DNA from: Sphingopyxis soli
Lineage (GTDB): Bacteria; Pseudomonadota; Alphaproteobacteria; Sphingomonadales; Sphingomonadaceae
Direction: 5' to 3'
DNA length: 64,000 nt
Assembly: GCF_018682675.1 (NCBI RefSeq)
Contig: NZ_JAFMTR010000051.1
Location: 1-64,000 of the forward strand
The translations under genes were made by a program, and so were the position numbers. The notes beneath the pieces were generated by a model. That model saw only the letters and a list, made by a program, of their open reading frames with translations, was not told the DNA's origin and did not search any database. Shown here piece after piece: positions 51,204 through 60,395 of the stretch (the first letter of the stretch is position 1; each line of letters begins with the position of its first letter).

Positions 51204-53012
51204 TTAGTCTTTGGCCTGGCATATGGCGGTACCGAAGGCGGGGAGAGTGAGGAACAGGCTGCCCGGCGCGGCGGCTTGCGCCGGACAGTCGCCAAGGAGC
51301 GACGTAAAGGCCGCGCTCCTCATGTCGATGGCAATATTGGCCGAGACGGGCGTTGCAGACGTATTGAACGCCAGCAACACCTCGCGGCCGGAGTCGGGAT
51401 CGAACCGCGAGACCGCGAGCAAGCCGGGCTTTTCCGAAATGGCGCGCAGCTTCGTCGTCCCGTGCAGCAGCGCGGGCGTCTTGCGGCGGATCGCCGAAAG
51501 CGCCGCGATCTCGCGGTAGAGCGGATGGGCCGGGTCGAAATTGGCCGACGCGGTGGTCGCATCGGTGCCGATCAGGTCGTTGTCGTTATAGACGTCGACC
51601 GTCGAGGCGAACATGTCCTCGCGCGCGAGCTGGTCGCCTCCGTCGGACACGAAACCCTGCTCGTCGCCATAATAGATCGTCGGGACACCGCGCAGCGTCA
51701 GCAGCATGGCATGACCCAGCATCACGCGCTTCAGCAGTTCGTCGGCGCTCGCACCGGGGTTTTCCTGCTTCACGAACATCGCGAAGCGGCCCATGTCGTG
51801 GTTGCCGAGGAAGGTCGGGAGTTGCAGCGCCGCGGCCGGCCCGCCCTTGTACAGAACATCGCCGTCGAGCAGCCGTTCGAAGACGGCGGTTCCGGTTGTT
51901 CCGCCGACCGCATCGATCACCGCGCGAGCGAAGCTGAAGTCGAGCACCGCCGGCAGTCCGGCGACGCGCGTGTGGCGCGCCAGCGATCCGGGATCGACCG
52001 CGTCGTTATAGACTTCGCCAAAGATGTGGAAATTCGGAATCCCGCGCGCCTTTGCGCGGGCCAGCATCGCTGGAACGAAAGCCTGCCAGAATTCGGGGTT
52101 CACATGCTTCGCGGTGTCGATACGGAATCCGTCGATCCCGAATGCGTCGATCCAGCGGCCATAGATGTCGATGAAACCCTGTACGACCTTCGGATTCTCG
52201 GTCGCCAGATCGTCGAGACCGGCGAAATCGCCATAAAGCGCGGACTCGCCGACCCAGTCGCTGTTGCCCCGATTATGATAATAGATCGGATCGTTCAGCC
52301 ACGCCGGAACCTTGGCGTTTTCCTCACCCTTCGGCACGACAGCCGTGTAGGCGAAAGACGGGTCGGTCAGCTTGGCCCAGTTTTCGGGCGAGGAATCCTG
52401 ATCGCCGGCGAAGCCCGGGTTGATCGGCGCCCCGTTCACCCCGCCGCGGCGCGAATAAGGATAGTCGGCGAGGCTGCGATATTTATAGCCCTCCGCTTCG
52501 CCTTCGGTGTAGCGAATGACGTCGGCGGTGTGGTTGGTGATGATGTCCATATAGACCTTCATCCCGCGCGCGTGCGCCGCGTCGACGAAAGCCCGGAACT
52601 CGTCATTGGTCCCGAAGTGCGGATCGACGCGCGTGAAATCGGTGACCCAATAGCCGTGATAACCAGCGCTCTCGTCGCCCTTGGGTCCTTGCACCGGCTT
52701 GTTCTTGAAGATGGGGGCGAACCAGATCGCGGTCGCGCCCATCCCCTGGATATAATCGAGCCGCTTCGTCAGCCCGGCAAGATCGCCGCCGTGATAGAAG
52801 CCCTTGGCCGACGGATCGTAACCGGTTGCGAGCCGGTCGCCCGTCAGCCCGCCGCGATCGTTGCGCGGGTCGCCATTCTCGAACCGGTCGGGCAGGACGA
52901 AATAGATCACTTCGTCGGTCGCGGGACGCGCGCGGACGTCGGCGAGGCCGGCCTGCGCCAGCACCGGAAGCGGCGCCAGTATCAGCGCAAGCGCGGCGAG
53001 CCCGCGGATCAC
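51204..53012 (-). CDS. Exported GH13 alpha-amylase
   Basis: A 602-residue alpha-amylase-type enzyme with a clear signal peptide (MIRGLAALALILAPLPVLAQ). Conserved regions: VIYFVLPDRFENGD, DIITNHTAD, GFRIDTAKH with nucleophile Asp, FGEVYND with acid/base Glu, and FLGNHDMGR with the third Asp. It should work in the periplasm or outside the cell, producing maltooligosaccharides for the GH97 and GH13 glucosidases. The ATG lies in a four-base overlap with the halogenase-family stop. Confidence 0.92.
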   Translation of the reverse strand: MIRGLAALALILAPLPVLAQAGLADVRARPATDEVIYFVLPDRFENGDPRNDRGGLTGDRLATGYDPSAKGFYHGGDLAGLTKRLDYIQGMGATAIWFAPIFKNKPVQGPKGDESAGYHGYWVTDFTRVDPHFGTNDEFRAFVDAAHARGMKVYMDIITNHTADVIRYTEGEAEGYKYRSLADYPYSRRGGVNGAPINPGFAGDQDSSPENWAKLTDPSFAYTAVVPKGEENAKVPAWLNDPIYYHNRGNSDWVGESALYGDFAGLDDLATENPKVVQGFIDIYGRWIDAFGIDGFRIDTAKHVNPEFWQAFVPAMLARAKARGIPNFHIFGEVYNDAVDPGSLARHTRVAGLPAVLDFSFARAVIDAVGGTTGTAVFERLLDGDVLYKGGPAAALQLPTFLGNHDMGRFAMFVKQENPGASADELLKRVMLGHAMLLTLRGVPTIYYGDEQGFVSDGGDQLAREDMFASTVDVYNDNDLIGTDATTASANFDPAHPLYREIAALSAIRRKTPALLHGTTKLRAISEKPGLLAVSRFDPDSGREVLLAFNTSATPVSANIAIDMRSAAFTSLLGDCPAQAAAPGSLFLTLPAFGTAICQAKD

Positions 53013-54514
53013 GCCGCCACCGCCGCGCGCGAGGTTGCCGCAAGGAAATCGTCATAGCTCGCCATTTGCGCGACCTCCGCTTCGACCATCGCCGCGACGC
53101 CGGCCATATAGCGCGCGAGGTCGTCGGCGCCGATCCCATCGGCCAGCGGATGCCACGCGCGCGGCGCAATCCCCTGCCCCACCAGCACTTGCAGCCAGCC
53201 GGATTCGGTGAACAGCTCCTCATGCTCGCGAAAGATCAGGCCCTGGGCGAGGAACAGCTCGATCTTCGCCGCGAGCGTGTCGGGAACCGGCATCTCTGCC
53301 CGGTCGCGCCAATAAGCCGTGTCGCGCCGCTCGGTCGCCTTGAAATGCAGGATGATGAAATCGCGGATACGCTCCCACTCGAAGTCGCTCTGCCGGTTGA
53401 ACTCGGCAGCGACAGCGGGGTCGGTCGCGCCCGATGGCAACATCTTGAGCAGCCGCGATATGCCGGCCTGCACCAGATGGATGCTCGTCGATTCGAGCGG
53501 CTCCATGAAGCCGCTGGCCAGTCCAAGCGCAACGACATTGCGGTTCCACATCCGGCGCCGCTTGCCGCTGACGAAGCGCAGCCGGTTCGGTTCCGCCTGC
53601 GCGGGTCCGTCGAGATTGGCAAGCAGGGTCGCGACGGCCTCGTCGTCCGTTACATGGTCCGAACAATAGACATAGCCATTGCCGATCCGGTGCTGCAGCG
53701 GGATACGCCACTGCCAACCCGCGTCGCGCGTCGTTGCCCCGGTCCACGGTAGCTGCGGCGTGGCACCGTGCGCGCACGGCACCGCCACCGCGCGATTGTT
53801 GAGGAGCCAGTGCGACCAGTCCTCATATCCGGTTTCGAGCGCGCCCTCGATCAGCAGGCCCCGGAAACCCGAACAGTCGATGAAGAAATCGCCCTCGACA
53901 GACCGCCCGTCATCGAGTGCGACGCCGGTGACATCGCCGGTCTCGCCATTCAGACGGACATCGACCACTTTCCCCTCGATCCGCTCGACACCGGCGGTTT
54001 CGGCGCGGCGGCGGAGAAAGGCGGCGTAGAGCGCGGCGTCGAAATGATATGCATAGGGCATCTCGAGCAGGTGCGGCGACGTGCGAGGCGCGCCGCGCTG
54101 CATCCGCCGCGCATATGCGGCCCGCTCGTTGAGCGAATAATGGTCGAGCGGTTCGGCCACCCCGGTCGCCCACGCGCGCAACCAATAGTGATGGAACTCA
54201 AGCAGGCCGAGCCCGCGCCCGATCGCCCCGAAGGCGTGCATGTAGCGATGACCAGGCCGCGTCCAGCCGTTGAATTCGATGCCGAGCTTGATCGTGCCCT
54301 GCGTCGCGGCAAGAAACTCATCCTCGTCGATTCCGAGCGCGTCGTTGAAGAGACGGATCTGCGGGATCGTCGCTTCGCCGACTCCGACGGTCGCGATCGC
54401 GTCGGATTCGACCAGCCGGACCGACCAGCTCGCCGGCAGGAAATGGCGCAAACAGGCCGCGGCCATCCAGCCCGCCGTGCCTCCGCCGATGATAATTAGC
54501 CGCATGGGGGACAT
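53009..54514 (-). CDS. Flavin-dependent tryptophan halogenase-family protein
   Basis: A 501-residue protein of the FADH2-dependent halogenase family. The FAD motif GGGTAGWMAA is at the start, the catalytic-type Lys in GTIKLGIEF near residue 80, and the WxWxIP box in GWQWRIPLQHR near residue 265. SGFMEPLESTSIHL closes the flavin site. Such genes recur in TonB-receptor carbohydrate loci of Caulobacter, Xanthomonas and sphingomonads, where no halogenated product is known. The ATG at 54514 has AGAGG upstream; 54505 is less likely. It follows the receptor gene after a hairpin and overlaps the amylase gene by four bases. Confidence 0.88.
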   Translation of the reverse strand: MSPMRLIIIGGGTAGWMAAACLRHFLPASWSVRLVESDAIATVGVGEATIPQIRLFNDALGIDEDEFLAATQGTIKLGIEFNGWTRPGHRYMHAFGAIGRGLGLLEFHHYWLRAWATGVAEPLDHYSLNERAAYARRMQRGAPRTSPHLLEMPYAYHFDAALYAAFLRRRAETAGVERIEGKVVDVRLNGETGDVTGVALDDGRSVEGDFFIDCSGFRGLLIEGALETGYEDWSHWLLNNRAVAVPCAHGATPQLPWTGATTRDAGWQWRIPLQHRIGNGYVYCSDHVTDDEAVATLLANLDGPAQAEPNRLRFVSGKRRRMWNRNVVALGLASGFMEPLESTSIHLVQAGISRLLKMLPSGATDPAVAAEFNRQSDFEWERIRDFIILHFKATERRDTAYWRDRAEMPVPDTLAAKIELFLAQGLIFREHEELFTESGWLQVLVGQGIAPRAWHPLADGIGADDLARYMAGVAAMVEAEVAQMASYDDFLAATSRAAVAA

Positions 54515-54548
54515 AAGATCAGCCTCTGCCCTGTAGCGCAACAAGAGG

Positions 54549-54578
54549 ACGGGGGCGGCGCGATCCGGCCGCCCCCGT
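54549..54578 (-). terminator. Strong intergenic hairpin between receptor and halogenase-family gene
   Basis: ACGGGGGCGGC at 54549-54559 pairs with GCCGCCCCCGT at 54568-54578 (11 bp, 8-base loop). On the minus strand it is followed by CCTCTTGTTG, not a clean T tract. It may partially stop transcription so that the receptor is made in excess over the enzymes, or protect the receptor mRNA 3' end. Confidence 0.5.
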
Positions 54579-54588
54579 CAGGGAGGGT

Positions 54589-57414
54589 TCAGAATTTGAA
54601 CGAGGCGCCCGCGAGGTAGCGGCGGCCATAGACCTGATAGTCGATCACCGCCCGGCTATCGCGCGGATCGTCGGTCACGAAGGGCTCGTTCGTCAGGTTC
54701 TGGCCCTGGACAAAGAGCGACAGCCCCTCAAGCGCGCTGCCCGGCTGGAAGTCATAGCCGATCTGCGCGTCGACGATCGTCTCTGCGCGGGCGCGGCGGC
54801 GGACACGGTTGCCACCGAAGCCCGACAGCTCGCCGACGAAGCTCGACCGGTAGCGCGCGCTGACGCGGGCGTTAAAGCCCCATTTCTCGAAATAGGCGGT
54901 GCCGTTGGCGACCCATTTCGAATAGCCGGGGATATCCTGGGCCGGCGCCCCCGGCGTCGGCTGGATCTTGGTCTTCGTATAGGATGCGCCGCCCGTCACG
55001 CCGAATCCGTCGAGCGCCGATACCAGCTCGCCAAGGGGCAAGGTGCCGGCCAGTTCGACGCCGTAAAGCTTGCCGCCTTTGCCGTTGATCGGGACGTTCA
55101 CGGTGCCCAGATAGTTCACGATGATCGGATTGCCGTTCACGTCGAGCCCCGGATCCTGGATCGGATAGCCGGTGAAATCGAAGGCGACGTCCTGATTGTA
55201 GATGTAGCTCTTCAGGTCCTTGTAGAAGAGCTGCACCGCCAGATAGCCCTTCGACCCGAAATATTTCTCGAACGTCAGGTCGGCGGCATTGGCGCGCCAC
55301 GGACGCAGGTCCGGGTTGCCGGCGTCGCCGCGAACGACCGCGCACTGCCGGCCGACGGGGCAGACGCCGCTGCCGACGTCGCCGATCGTCGTGCCATATT
55401 TCAGCGACGCGCGCATGTCGTCGAGGCGCGGACGGATGATCTCGCGCGCCAGGCTGAAGCGGACCACGAAATCGCTGGCGGTACGCAGCGACAGGTTCAG
55501 GCTGGGCAGGACATCGACATAGTCGGTGCTCGCGCGCTGCGGGATGCCCTGGATGTTCGGCGATCCGTTGGCATTCTGGCCGATATAGGCGGCGCTGGCA
55601 CCGTTCGAATTCTGGTCGGTGAAGACCGCCTGCACGCCCACATTCCCGGTCAGCACCGACGAGCCCATTTCCTGGTCGATGTTGGCCTGGAGATAGGTAG
55701 TCATCAGCTTTTCGGACACGTCGTAGGATTTGACCACGACGTCGCCATAGGGATTGGCGACCAGCTGATAGATGCCGGCCGCGAGCAGGTCGCGCGGGTC
55801 ATAGCTGACGACAGGCCCCAGCCCGAGGTACGACAGGTTGGTCGTGCCAAGGCGATATTGTTCGGGGATCGGCACGCTGGTCAGGCCGTCGGTGTTGGCG
55901 ACGAGACCGACGAAGGCTTCGTCGGGGACAAGGCTCTTGCTGCGATCGGTATAGTTCACGCCGAACTGCACCGATTTCAGGAAGCCTTCCAGCTCGCGTT
56001 CGACTTCGACGCGATATTGCCACAGCTCGTCCTTGATGATGCGGTTGTTGTAATAGCCGTCCTGGCCGCCGCGGATGCGCGTGCCGTCGACACCGGTCTG
56101 GTCGCCGCCCCAGCCGAGCGGGCTGGTGAGCTGGATCAGATCATAGTCGCCATAGTTCAGCCCGGGGCTGAACACCGTGCCGTTGCGGTCGCTGGTGAAA
56201 CCGATCGTGTCGGTCGCGCCGACGCCCGCGCCGCGCCCGGTGCCGGCATTGCTTTCGAGGATCAGTTCGTTGCGGTCGGTCTTCGACAGGCTGATATCGG
56301 CGGTGACGTTCCAGCCGTCGCCGCCTTCCCAGCGGTTGTTCCAGCCGAAGCTGTAGAGCTTTGCCTGCCGTTCGAAGACGTCGTTGCGCACGACGCCCTC
56401 GACACTGGTGAAGGTGCCCGACCGCGCGAAGACATATTGGCCGCTGCTGTCGACGTCGGTGACATTGACCCCGGCGCCGCCGAAGGCGAGCGGCAGTTCG
56501 ATGCCGCGCTTGATCTGGTCGTCCTTAAAGTCCGAATAGAAGGCATCGATGGTCGAGGTGAAATTGGGGCTCGGCCGCCACTGCAGCGTGCCCTGCAGGC
56601 CAAGCCGCGTCAGCTGGGTCGAGGTGGCATAGCTTTTCGACCCGCCGATAACCACGGGGTTCGCAGTGGTGCCGTCGCCGGCATAGCCCCACGCGTTGAA
56701 TTCCTGGATCTGATACGGTTCGTCGACATAGCTTGCCGACAATGCGATCCCCAGCGTATCGTTCGCGAACTGATCGACATACACGCCGTTGACGCGGTAG
56801 CCATATTTCTTCGATCCGGCGTTGAGCTTGCCGATTTCGGCCCAGCTGCCGCGCCCGCCGACCGAGATCACGCGCTTGCCATAGTCGAGCGGACGGATCG
56901 TGCGCAGATCGACCGTGCCCGAAAGCCCCTGCCCGACGATCGACGCCATCGGCGTCTTGTAGACGAGCACCTGGTTGATGACCTCGCTGGGATATTGGTC
57001 ATATTCGACCGCGCGGTTGTCGCCGGTCGAGGTCTGTTCGCGGCCGTTGAGCAGCGTGGTCGAGAAGTCGGGCGCGAAGCCGCGGATCGAGATCGCGTTC
57101 GAGCGCCCCGAAACGCGCTGCGAGGTCAGGCCCGGCAGGCGCGCGATCGACTCCGCGATCGAGGCGTCGGGAAGCTTGCCGATATCCTCGGCCGAAATCG
57201 ATTCGACGACCTGGTCGCGCGTTTTCTTGGCGTTGACCGCGCTCTGGAGGCTGGCCGAATAGCCGGTAACGACGATATCGCCCTCGGCGGGCACGTCTTC
57301 AGCCGGCGGCGTGGCGCTGTCTTGCGCCATCGCGGTTCCCGATAGCATCGCTGCCAAGGCAAGGCCGACCGCTACGGTGCTGACGCCGCGGCGAAGGCTG
57401 GTGGAATTAGGCAT
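54589..57414 (-). CDS. TonB-dependent receptor of the maltose/starch locus
   Basis: A 941-residue outer membrane transporter of the Xanthomonas/Caulobacter subclass. The signal peptide ends near GTAMAQDS. A TonB box-like DIVVTGYSASL is followed by the plug with EDIGKLPDASIAESIARLPG and AISIRGFAPDF, and the barrel ends in YLAGASFKF. In this class, MalA-like receptors import maltodextrins. First gene of the minus-strand operon with halogenase, amylase, GH13 and GH97. Its upstream region contains a LacI-type operator shared with the permease gene. Confidence 0.92.
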   Translation of the reverse strand: MPNSTSLRRGVSTVAVGLALAAMLSGTAMAQDSATPPAEDVPAEGDIVVTGYSASLQSAVNAKKTRDQVVESISAEDIGKLPDASIAESIARLPGLTSQRVSGRSNAISIRGFAPDFSTTLLNGREQTSTGDNRAVEYDQYPSEVINQVLVYKTPMASIVGQGLSGTVDLRTIRPLDYGKRVISVGGRGSWAEIGKLNAGSKKYGYRVNGVYVDQFANDTLGIALSASYVDEPYQIQEFNAWGYAGDGTTANPVVIGGSKSYATSTQLTRLGLQGTLQWRPSPNFTSTIDAFYSDFKDDQIKRGIELPLAFGGAGVNVTDVDSSGQYVFARSGTFTSVEGVVRNDVFERQAKLYSFGWNNRWEGGDGWNVTADISLSKTDRNELILESNAGTGRGAGVGATDTIGFTSDRNGTVFSPGLNYGDYDLIQLTSPLGWGGDQTGVDGTRIRGGQDGYYNNRIIKDELWQYRVEVERELEGFLKSVQFGVNYTDRSKSLVPDEAFVGLVANTDGLTSVPIPEQYRLGTTNLSYLGLGPVVSYDPRDLLAAGIYQLVANPYGDVVVKSYDVSEKLMTTYLQANIDQEMGSSVLTGNVGVQAVFTDQNSNGASAAYIGQNANGSPNIQGIPQRASTDYVDVLPSLNLSLRTASDFVVRFSLAREIIRPRLDDMRASLKYGTTIGDVGSGVCPVGRQCAVVRGDAGNPDLRPWRANAADLTFEKYFGSKGYLAVQLFYKDLKSYIYNQDVAFDFTGYPIQDPGLDVNGNPIIVNYLGTVNVPINGKGGKLYGVELAGTLPLGELVSALDGFGVTGGASYTKTKIQPTPGAPAQDIPGYSKWVANGTAYFEKWGFNARVSARYRSSFVGELSGFGGNRVRRRARAETIVDAQIGYDFQPGSALEGLSLFVQGQNLTNEPFVTDDPRDSRAVIDYQVYGRRYLAGASFKF

Positions 57415-57556
57415 AATCGCTCCCCTGTTGCGACGGGATGGTCGGTCGCGCGGCGGCTGGGAAGCGGCGTGTCACGCCGTGGGCATCCTCATCGTCGCGT
57501 GGGTTTTCCCATCGTCGCAGCAGCAATTGAGGCCAAATCGGCGGCGCGGCTATAGG

Positions 57557-57568
57557 GTATACGTATAC
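57557..57568. promoter_or_regulatory. LacI-type operator before the receptor operon
   Basis: GTATACGTATAC, a perfect 12-bp palindrome, 143 bases upstream of the receptor start and 163 bases before the divergent LacI gene. It matches 11 of 12 bases with the site before the permease gene. No other feature was seen in the 316-bp gap 57415-57730. Confidence 0.72.
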
Positions 57569-57730
57569 GCATAATATGCAGGGGGGCGTCCTGCCGCGCA
57601 AATGTCACAGCGACGACAGGTCGCGCTTGCCCGGTACGGGCACGTCGCGCGAGACGATTGGCATCGCCCGCGCCGCCCGCTAATCAGCGGGTAACGGGCT
57701 GGGCACAAGCCGGCCCGAGGGGAGAAGGAT

Positions 57731-58759
57731 ATGGGGCGTCCACCGACGGCCAAGCCCACCAGTTTCGATATCGCCTATCTGGCGGGTGTGTCGCAGCCGA
57801 CCGTCTCGCGCGCGCTTCGCGGAAGCAAGTCGGTGAGCGCCGCGACCCGGGCCAATATCGAGCGGATCGCGCGCGAGCTCAACTATACCGTCGACAAGAA
57901 TGCCTCGAGTCTCCGCTCGCAGCGCACGCACACGCTCGCGCTGCTCTTCTTCGAGGATCCGACGCCCGACGAGTCGATGATCAACCCGTTCTTTCTTTCG
58001 ATGCTCGGCTCGATAACGCGCCAGTGTGCGCTGCGCGGCTATGATCTTCTCATCAGCTTCCAGCAGATGCACAGCGACTGGCACGTCGACTATCAGGACA
58101 GCCACCGTTCGGACGGCATCATCCTGCTTGGTTATGGGGATTATCAGCTCTACCGCGCCAAACTCGAACATCTTGTCGAGATGGGCACGAAATTCGTGCG
58201 CTGGGGATCGGTCGCCGACGACAACATCGGGCTCACCGTCGGCTCGGACAATATCGGTGCCGGCATCCAGGCGGGCGAGCATTTCCTGGAGATCGGGCGG
58301 CGACGGATCGCGTTTCTCGGCGACGCGTCGGACCACGCACCCGAGTTCAAGGACCGATACATGGGGCTGTGCCGCGCGATGGCGACCTCCGGTATCGACG
58401 CGAATCCCGGTTTGCAGGTGAATGCGGTCTCGTCGGAAGAATCGGGCTATGACGCGGCCCGCGCGTTGATCGATCGGGCCATCGGCTTCGACGCGATTTT
58501 CGCGGCCAGCGATCTCATCGCCATCGGCGCGATGCGGGCGCTGAACGAGGCCGGTCTTGCCCTGCCCCGCGACGTCGCGCTGATCGGCTTTGACGACATT
58601 CCGGCGGCCAGCCTCACCTCCCCGACCCTCACGACGGTGATGCAGGACCTCAAGGGTGCGGGCGCCCTGCTCGTCGATGCGCTGCTGCGCCAGATCGACG
58701 GTCAGCCGGTCGAACGGTCGATCCTGCCCACCCGCCTCATCCGCCGCCAGAGCAGCTAG
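57731..58759 (+). CDS. LacI-family transcriptional regulator
   Basis: A 342-residue repressor. An N-terminal helix-turn-helix and hinge (FDIAYLAGVSQPTVSRALRGSKSVSAATRANIERIARELNY) precede a periplasmic-binding-protein-like sugar domain. The C-terminal FDAIFAASDLIAIGAMRALNEAG and GFDDIPAASLTSPTLTTV are typical. GGGGAGAAGG lies just before the ATG. It stands between the receptor operon and the permease gene, each preceded by a GTATACGTATAC-type site. It is therefore the likely maltose-responsive regulator of the whole locus, as MalI/MalR-type proteins are. Confidence 0.92.
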   Translation: MGRPPTAKPTSFDIAYLAGVSQPTVSRALRGSKSVSAATRANIERIARELNYTVDKNASSLRSQRTHTLALLFFEDPTPDESMINPFFLSMLGSITRQCALRGYDLLISFQQMHSDWHVDYQDSHRSDGIILLGYGDYQLYRAKLEHLVEMGTKFVRWGSVADDNIGLTVGSDNIGAGIQAGEHFLEIGRRRIAFLGDASDHAPEFKDRYMGLCRAMATSGIDANPGLQVNAVSSEESGYDAARALIDRAIGFDAIFAASDLIAIGAMRALNEAGLALPRDVALIGFDDIPAASLTSPTLTTVMQDLKGAGALLVDALLRQIDGQPVERSILPTRLIRRQSS

Positions 58760-58782
58760 GGTCAGGACCACAGGGCCGACCC

Positions 58783-58794
58783 TACGTATTCGTA
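58783..58794. promoter_or_regulatory. LacI-type operator before the permease gene
   Basis: GTATTCGTATAC, 11 of 12 bases identical to the operator at 57557-57568, set within ACGTATTCGTATACGT. It lies 24 bases after the LacI stop and 93 bases before the permease start. Confidence 0.7.
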
Positions 58795-58887
58795 TACGTT
58801 TCCGGTACCCGCTTGCTCTTGGGCAAGTCCGCGGCAAGATCACCGCGCCGAAAGAGCCGCCTGCGCGGCCGTGCAGGGAGAGACGTG

Positions 58888-60387
58888 ATGGAGAAGCCTC
58901 GCCAAAGCCGCGCCGGACTTTGGAACATAAATTTCGGCTTCTTCGGCATCCAGATCGGATTCGCGCTGCAGAACGCGAACATGAGCCGCATCTTCCAGTC
59001 GCTCGGCGAGGATATCGAAAAGCTGCCGGGGCTCTGGGTGGCCGCCCCGCTCACCGGGCTGCTCGTCCAGCCGATCGTCGGCCATCTAAGCGACCGGACC
59101 TGGCTCGGCCGACTCGGTCGCCGTCGCCCCTATTTTCTTGCCGGCGCGGTGCTCGCCGCGATCGCGCTCTTCGTCATGCCGCAAAGCCCGTCGATCTGGT
59201 TTGCAGCGACCATGCTGTGGATACTCGACGCTTCGCTCAACGTCTCCATGGAGCCCTTTCGCGCCTTCGTCGGCGACATGTTGCGCGTCGATCAGCATAG
59301 TGCCGGCTATGCGGTGCAAACCGCTTTTATCGGGGCCGGCGCGGTGGCCGGTTCGCTCTTTCCGATGCTGATGGAGGCGATCGGCGTCTCGAACGTCGCG
59401 CCCCCCGGCGAGATCCCGGATACCGTGCGCTACGCGTTCTGGTTCGGCGGTCTTGCGCTCTTTCTTTCGGTGATGTGGACGGTCATCGCGACTAGCGAAT
59501 ATGATCCGGCGCGGATGGCGACGTTCGAGACTCCCGGCGGATCTGACGAACCGGCCGTCAGAGCCCTGGCGTCGCGAAGCCATGGAGCCGGCCTCGGCTG
59601 GGCGGCTGCCGGAGTTTGCGTGATCCTGATCCAGCGCGAGTTCGCGCTGCTGCGCGAGGTGCTGCTGCTCGGCGCCCTGCTGATCGGATACGGGATTGCG
59701 ACGAGCGCAGCGATTGCCCTCGCGCGCCGCGGCAAGGAAAAGAACATGCTGTCGGCGATCGTCGGCGATTTTGCGGGTATGCCGCCCGTCATGAAGCGGC
59801 TGGCGATGGTCCAGTTCTTCAGCTGGTCGGCGCTCTTCGTCATGTGGATCAACACCACGCCGATCGTCGCGCAATATCATTTCGGAACGACCGACGCGGC
59901 GAGTGCTGCCTATCAGACGGCCGCAAATTGGGTGGGGGTCCTGTTTGCGGTTTACAACGGAGTAGCCGCCTTCGCTGCTCTCACCCTTCTCCCACATCTC
60001 TCGCGCCGGATCGGCCAGGCCAGGACGCACATTGCGGGGCTTGCCTGCGGCGCGATCGGCTATGGGAGCTTCTTCCTGATTCGCGACCCCGTACAGCTTG
60101 TCGCGAGCGAGATCTTCATCGGGGCCTTCTGGGCCTCCGTGCTCGCCATGCCCTATGCGATCCTCGCCTCGAGCCTCCCGCAGTCGAAGCTGGGCGTCTA
60201 CATGGGCCTCTTCAATATTTTCGTGGTCGTGCCTCAGCTTCTCGTCGCGACCGTTATGGGGTCGATCATGCAGGCGCTGTTCCCAGGCGAGCCGATCTAC
60301 ACCATGGCCTTTGCGGCGGGCACATTGGTCATCGCGGCCGCGGCAATGATGCGGGTATCGGCGCTGACGAACAAAAGCCCCTCCTGA
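58888..60387 (+). CDS. MFS sugar transporter of the maltose locus (GPH/SUT-like)
   Basis: A 499-residue inner membrane permease with about 12 helices. NINFGFFGIQIGFALQNANM in helix 1 and VQPIVGHLSDRTWLGRLGRRRPYFLAG in the helix 2-3 loop match the maltose/sucrose subgroup found in Caulobacter and Xanthomonas maltose loci (MalY-like). Later helices include FNIFVVVPQLLVATVMG. GGGAGAG lies before the ATG at 58888. It would move maltose or glucose released by the periplasmic enzymes into the cell. It follows the LacI gene and has its own operator. Confidence 0.9.
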   Translation: MEKPRQSRAGLWNINFGFFGIQIGFALQNANMSRIFQSLGEDIEKLPGLWVAAPLTGLLVQPIVGHLSDRTWLGRLGRRRPYFLAGAVLAAIALFVMPQSPSIWFAATMLWILDASLNVSMEPFRAFVGDMLRVDQHSAGYAVQTAFIGAGAVAGSLFPMLMEAIGVSNVAPPGEIPDTVRYAFWFGGLALFLSVMWTVIATSEYDPARMATFETPGGSDEPAVRALASRSHGAGLGWAAAGVCVILIQREFALLREVLLLGALLIGYGIATSAAIALARRGKEKNMLSAIVGDFAGMPPVMKRLAMVQFFSWSALFVMWINTTPIVAQYHFGTTDAASAAYQTAANWVGVLFAVYNGVAAFAALTLLPHLSRRIGQARTHIAGLACGAIGYGSFFLIRDPVQLVASEIFIGAFWASVLAMPYAILASSLPQSKLGVYMGLFNIFVVVPQLLVATVMGSIMQALFPGEPIYTMAFAAGTLVIAAAAMMRVSALTNKSPS

Positions 60388-60395
60388 AATTGTCT

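Noticed and set aside
50169-53057. Long plus-strand frame opposite the two GH13 genes
   Set aside because: It spans the ends of two confirmed genes and has low-complexity charged sequence only.
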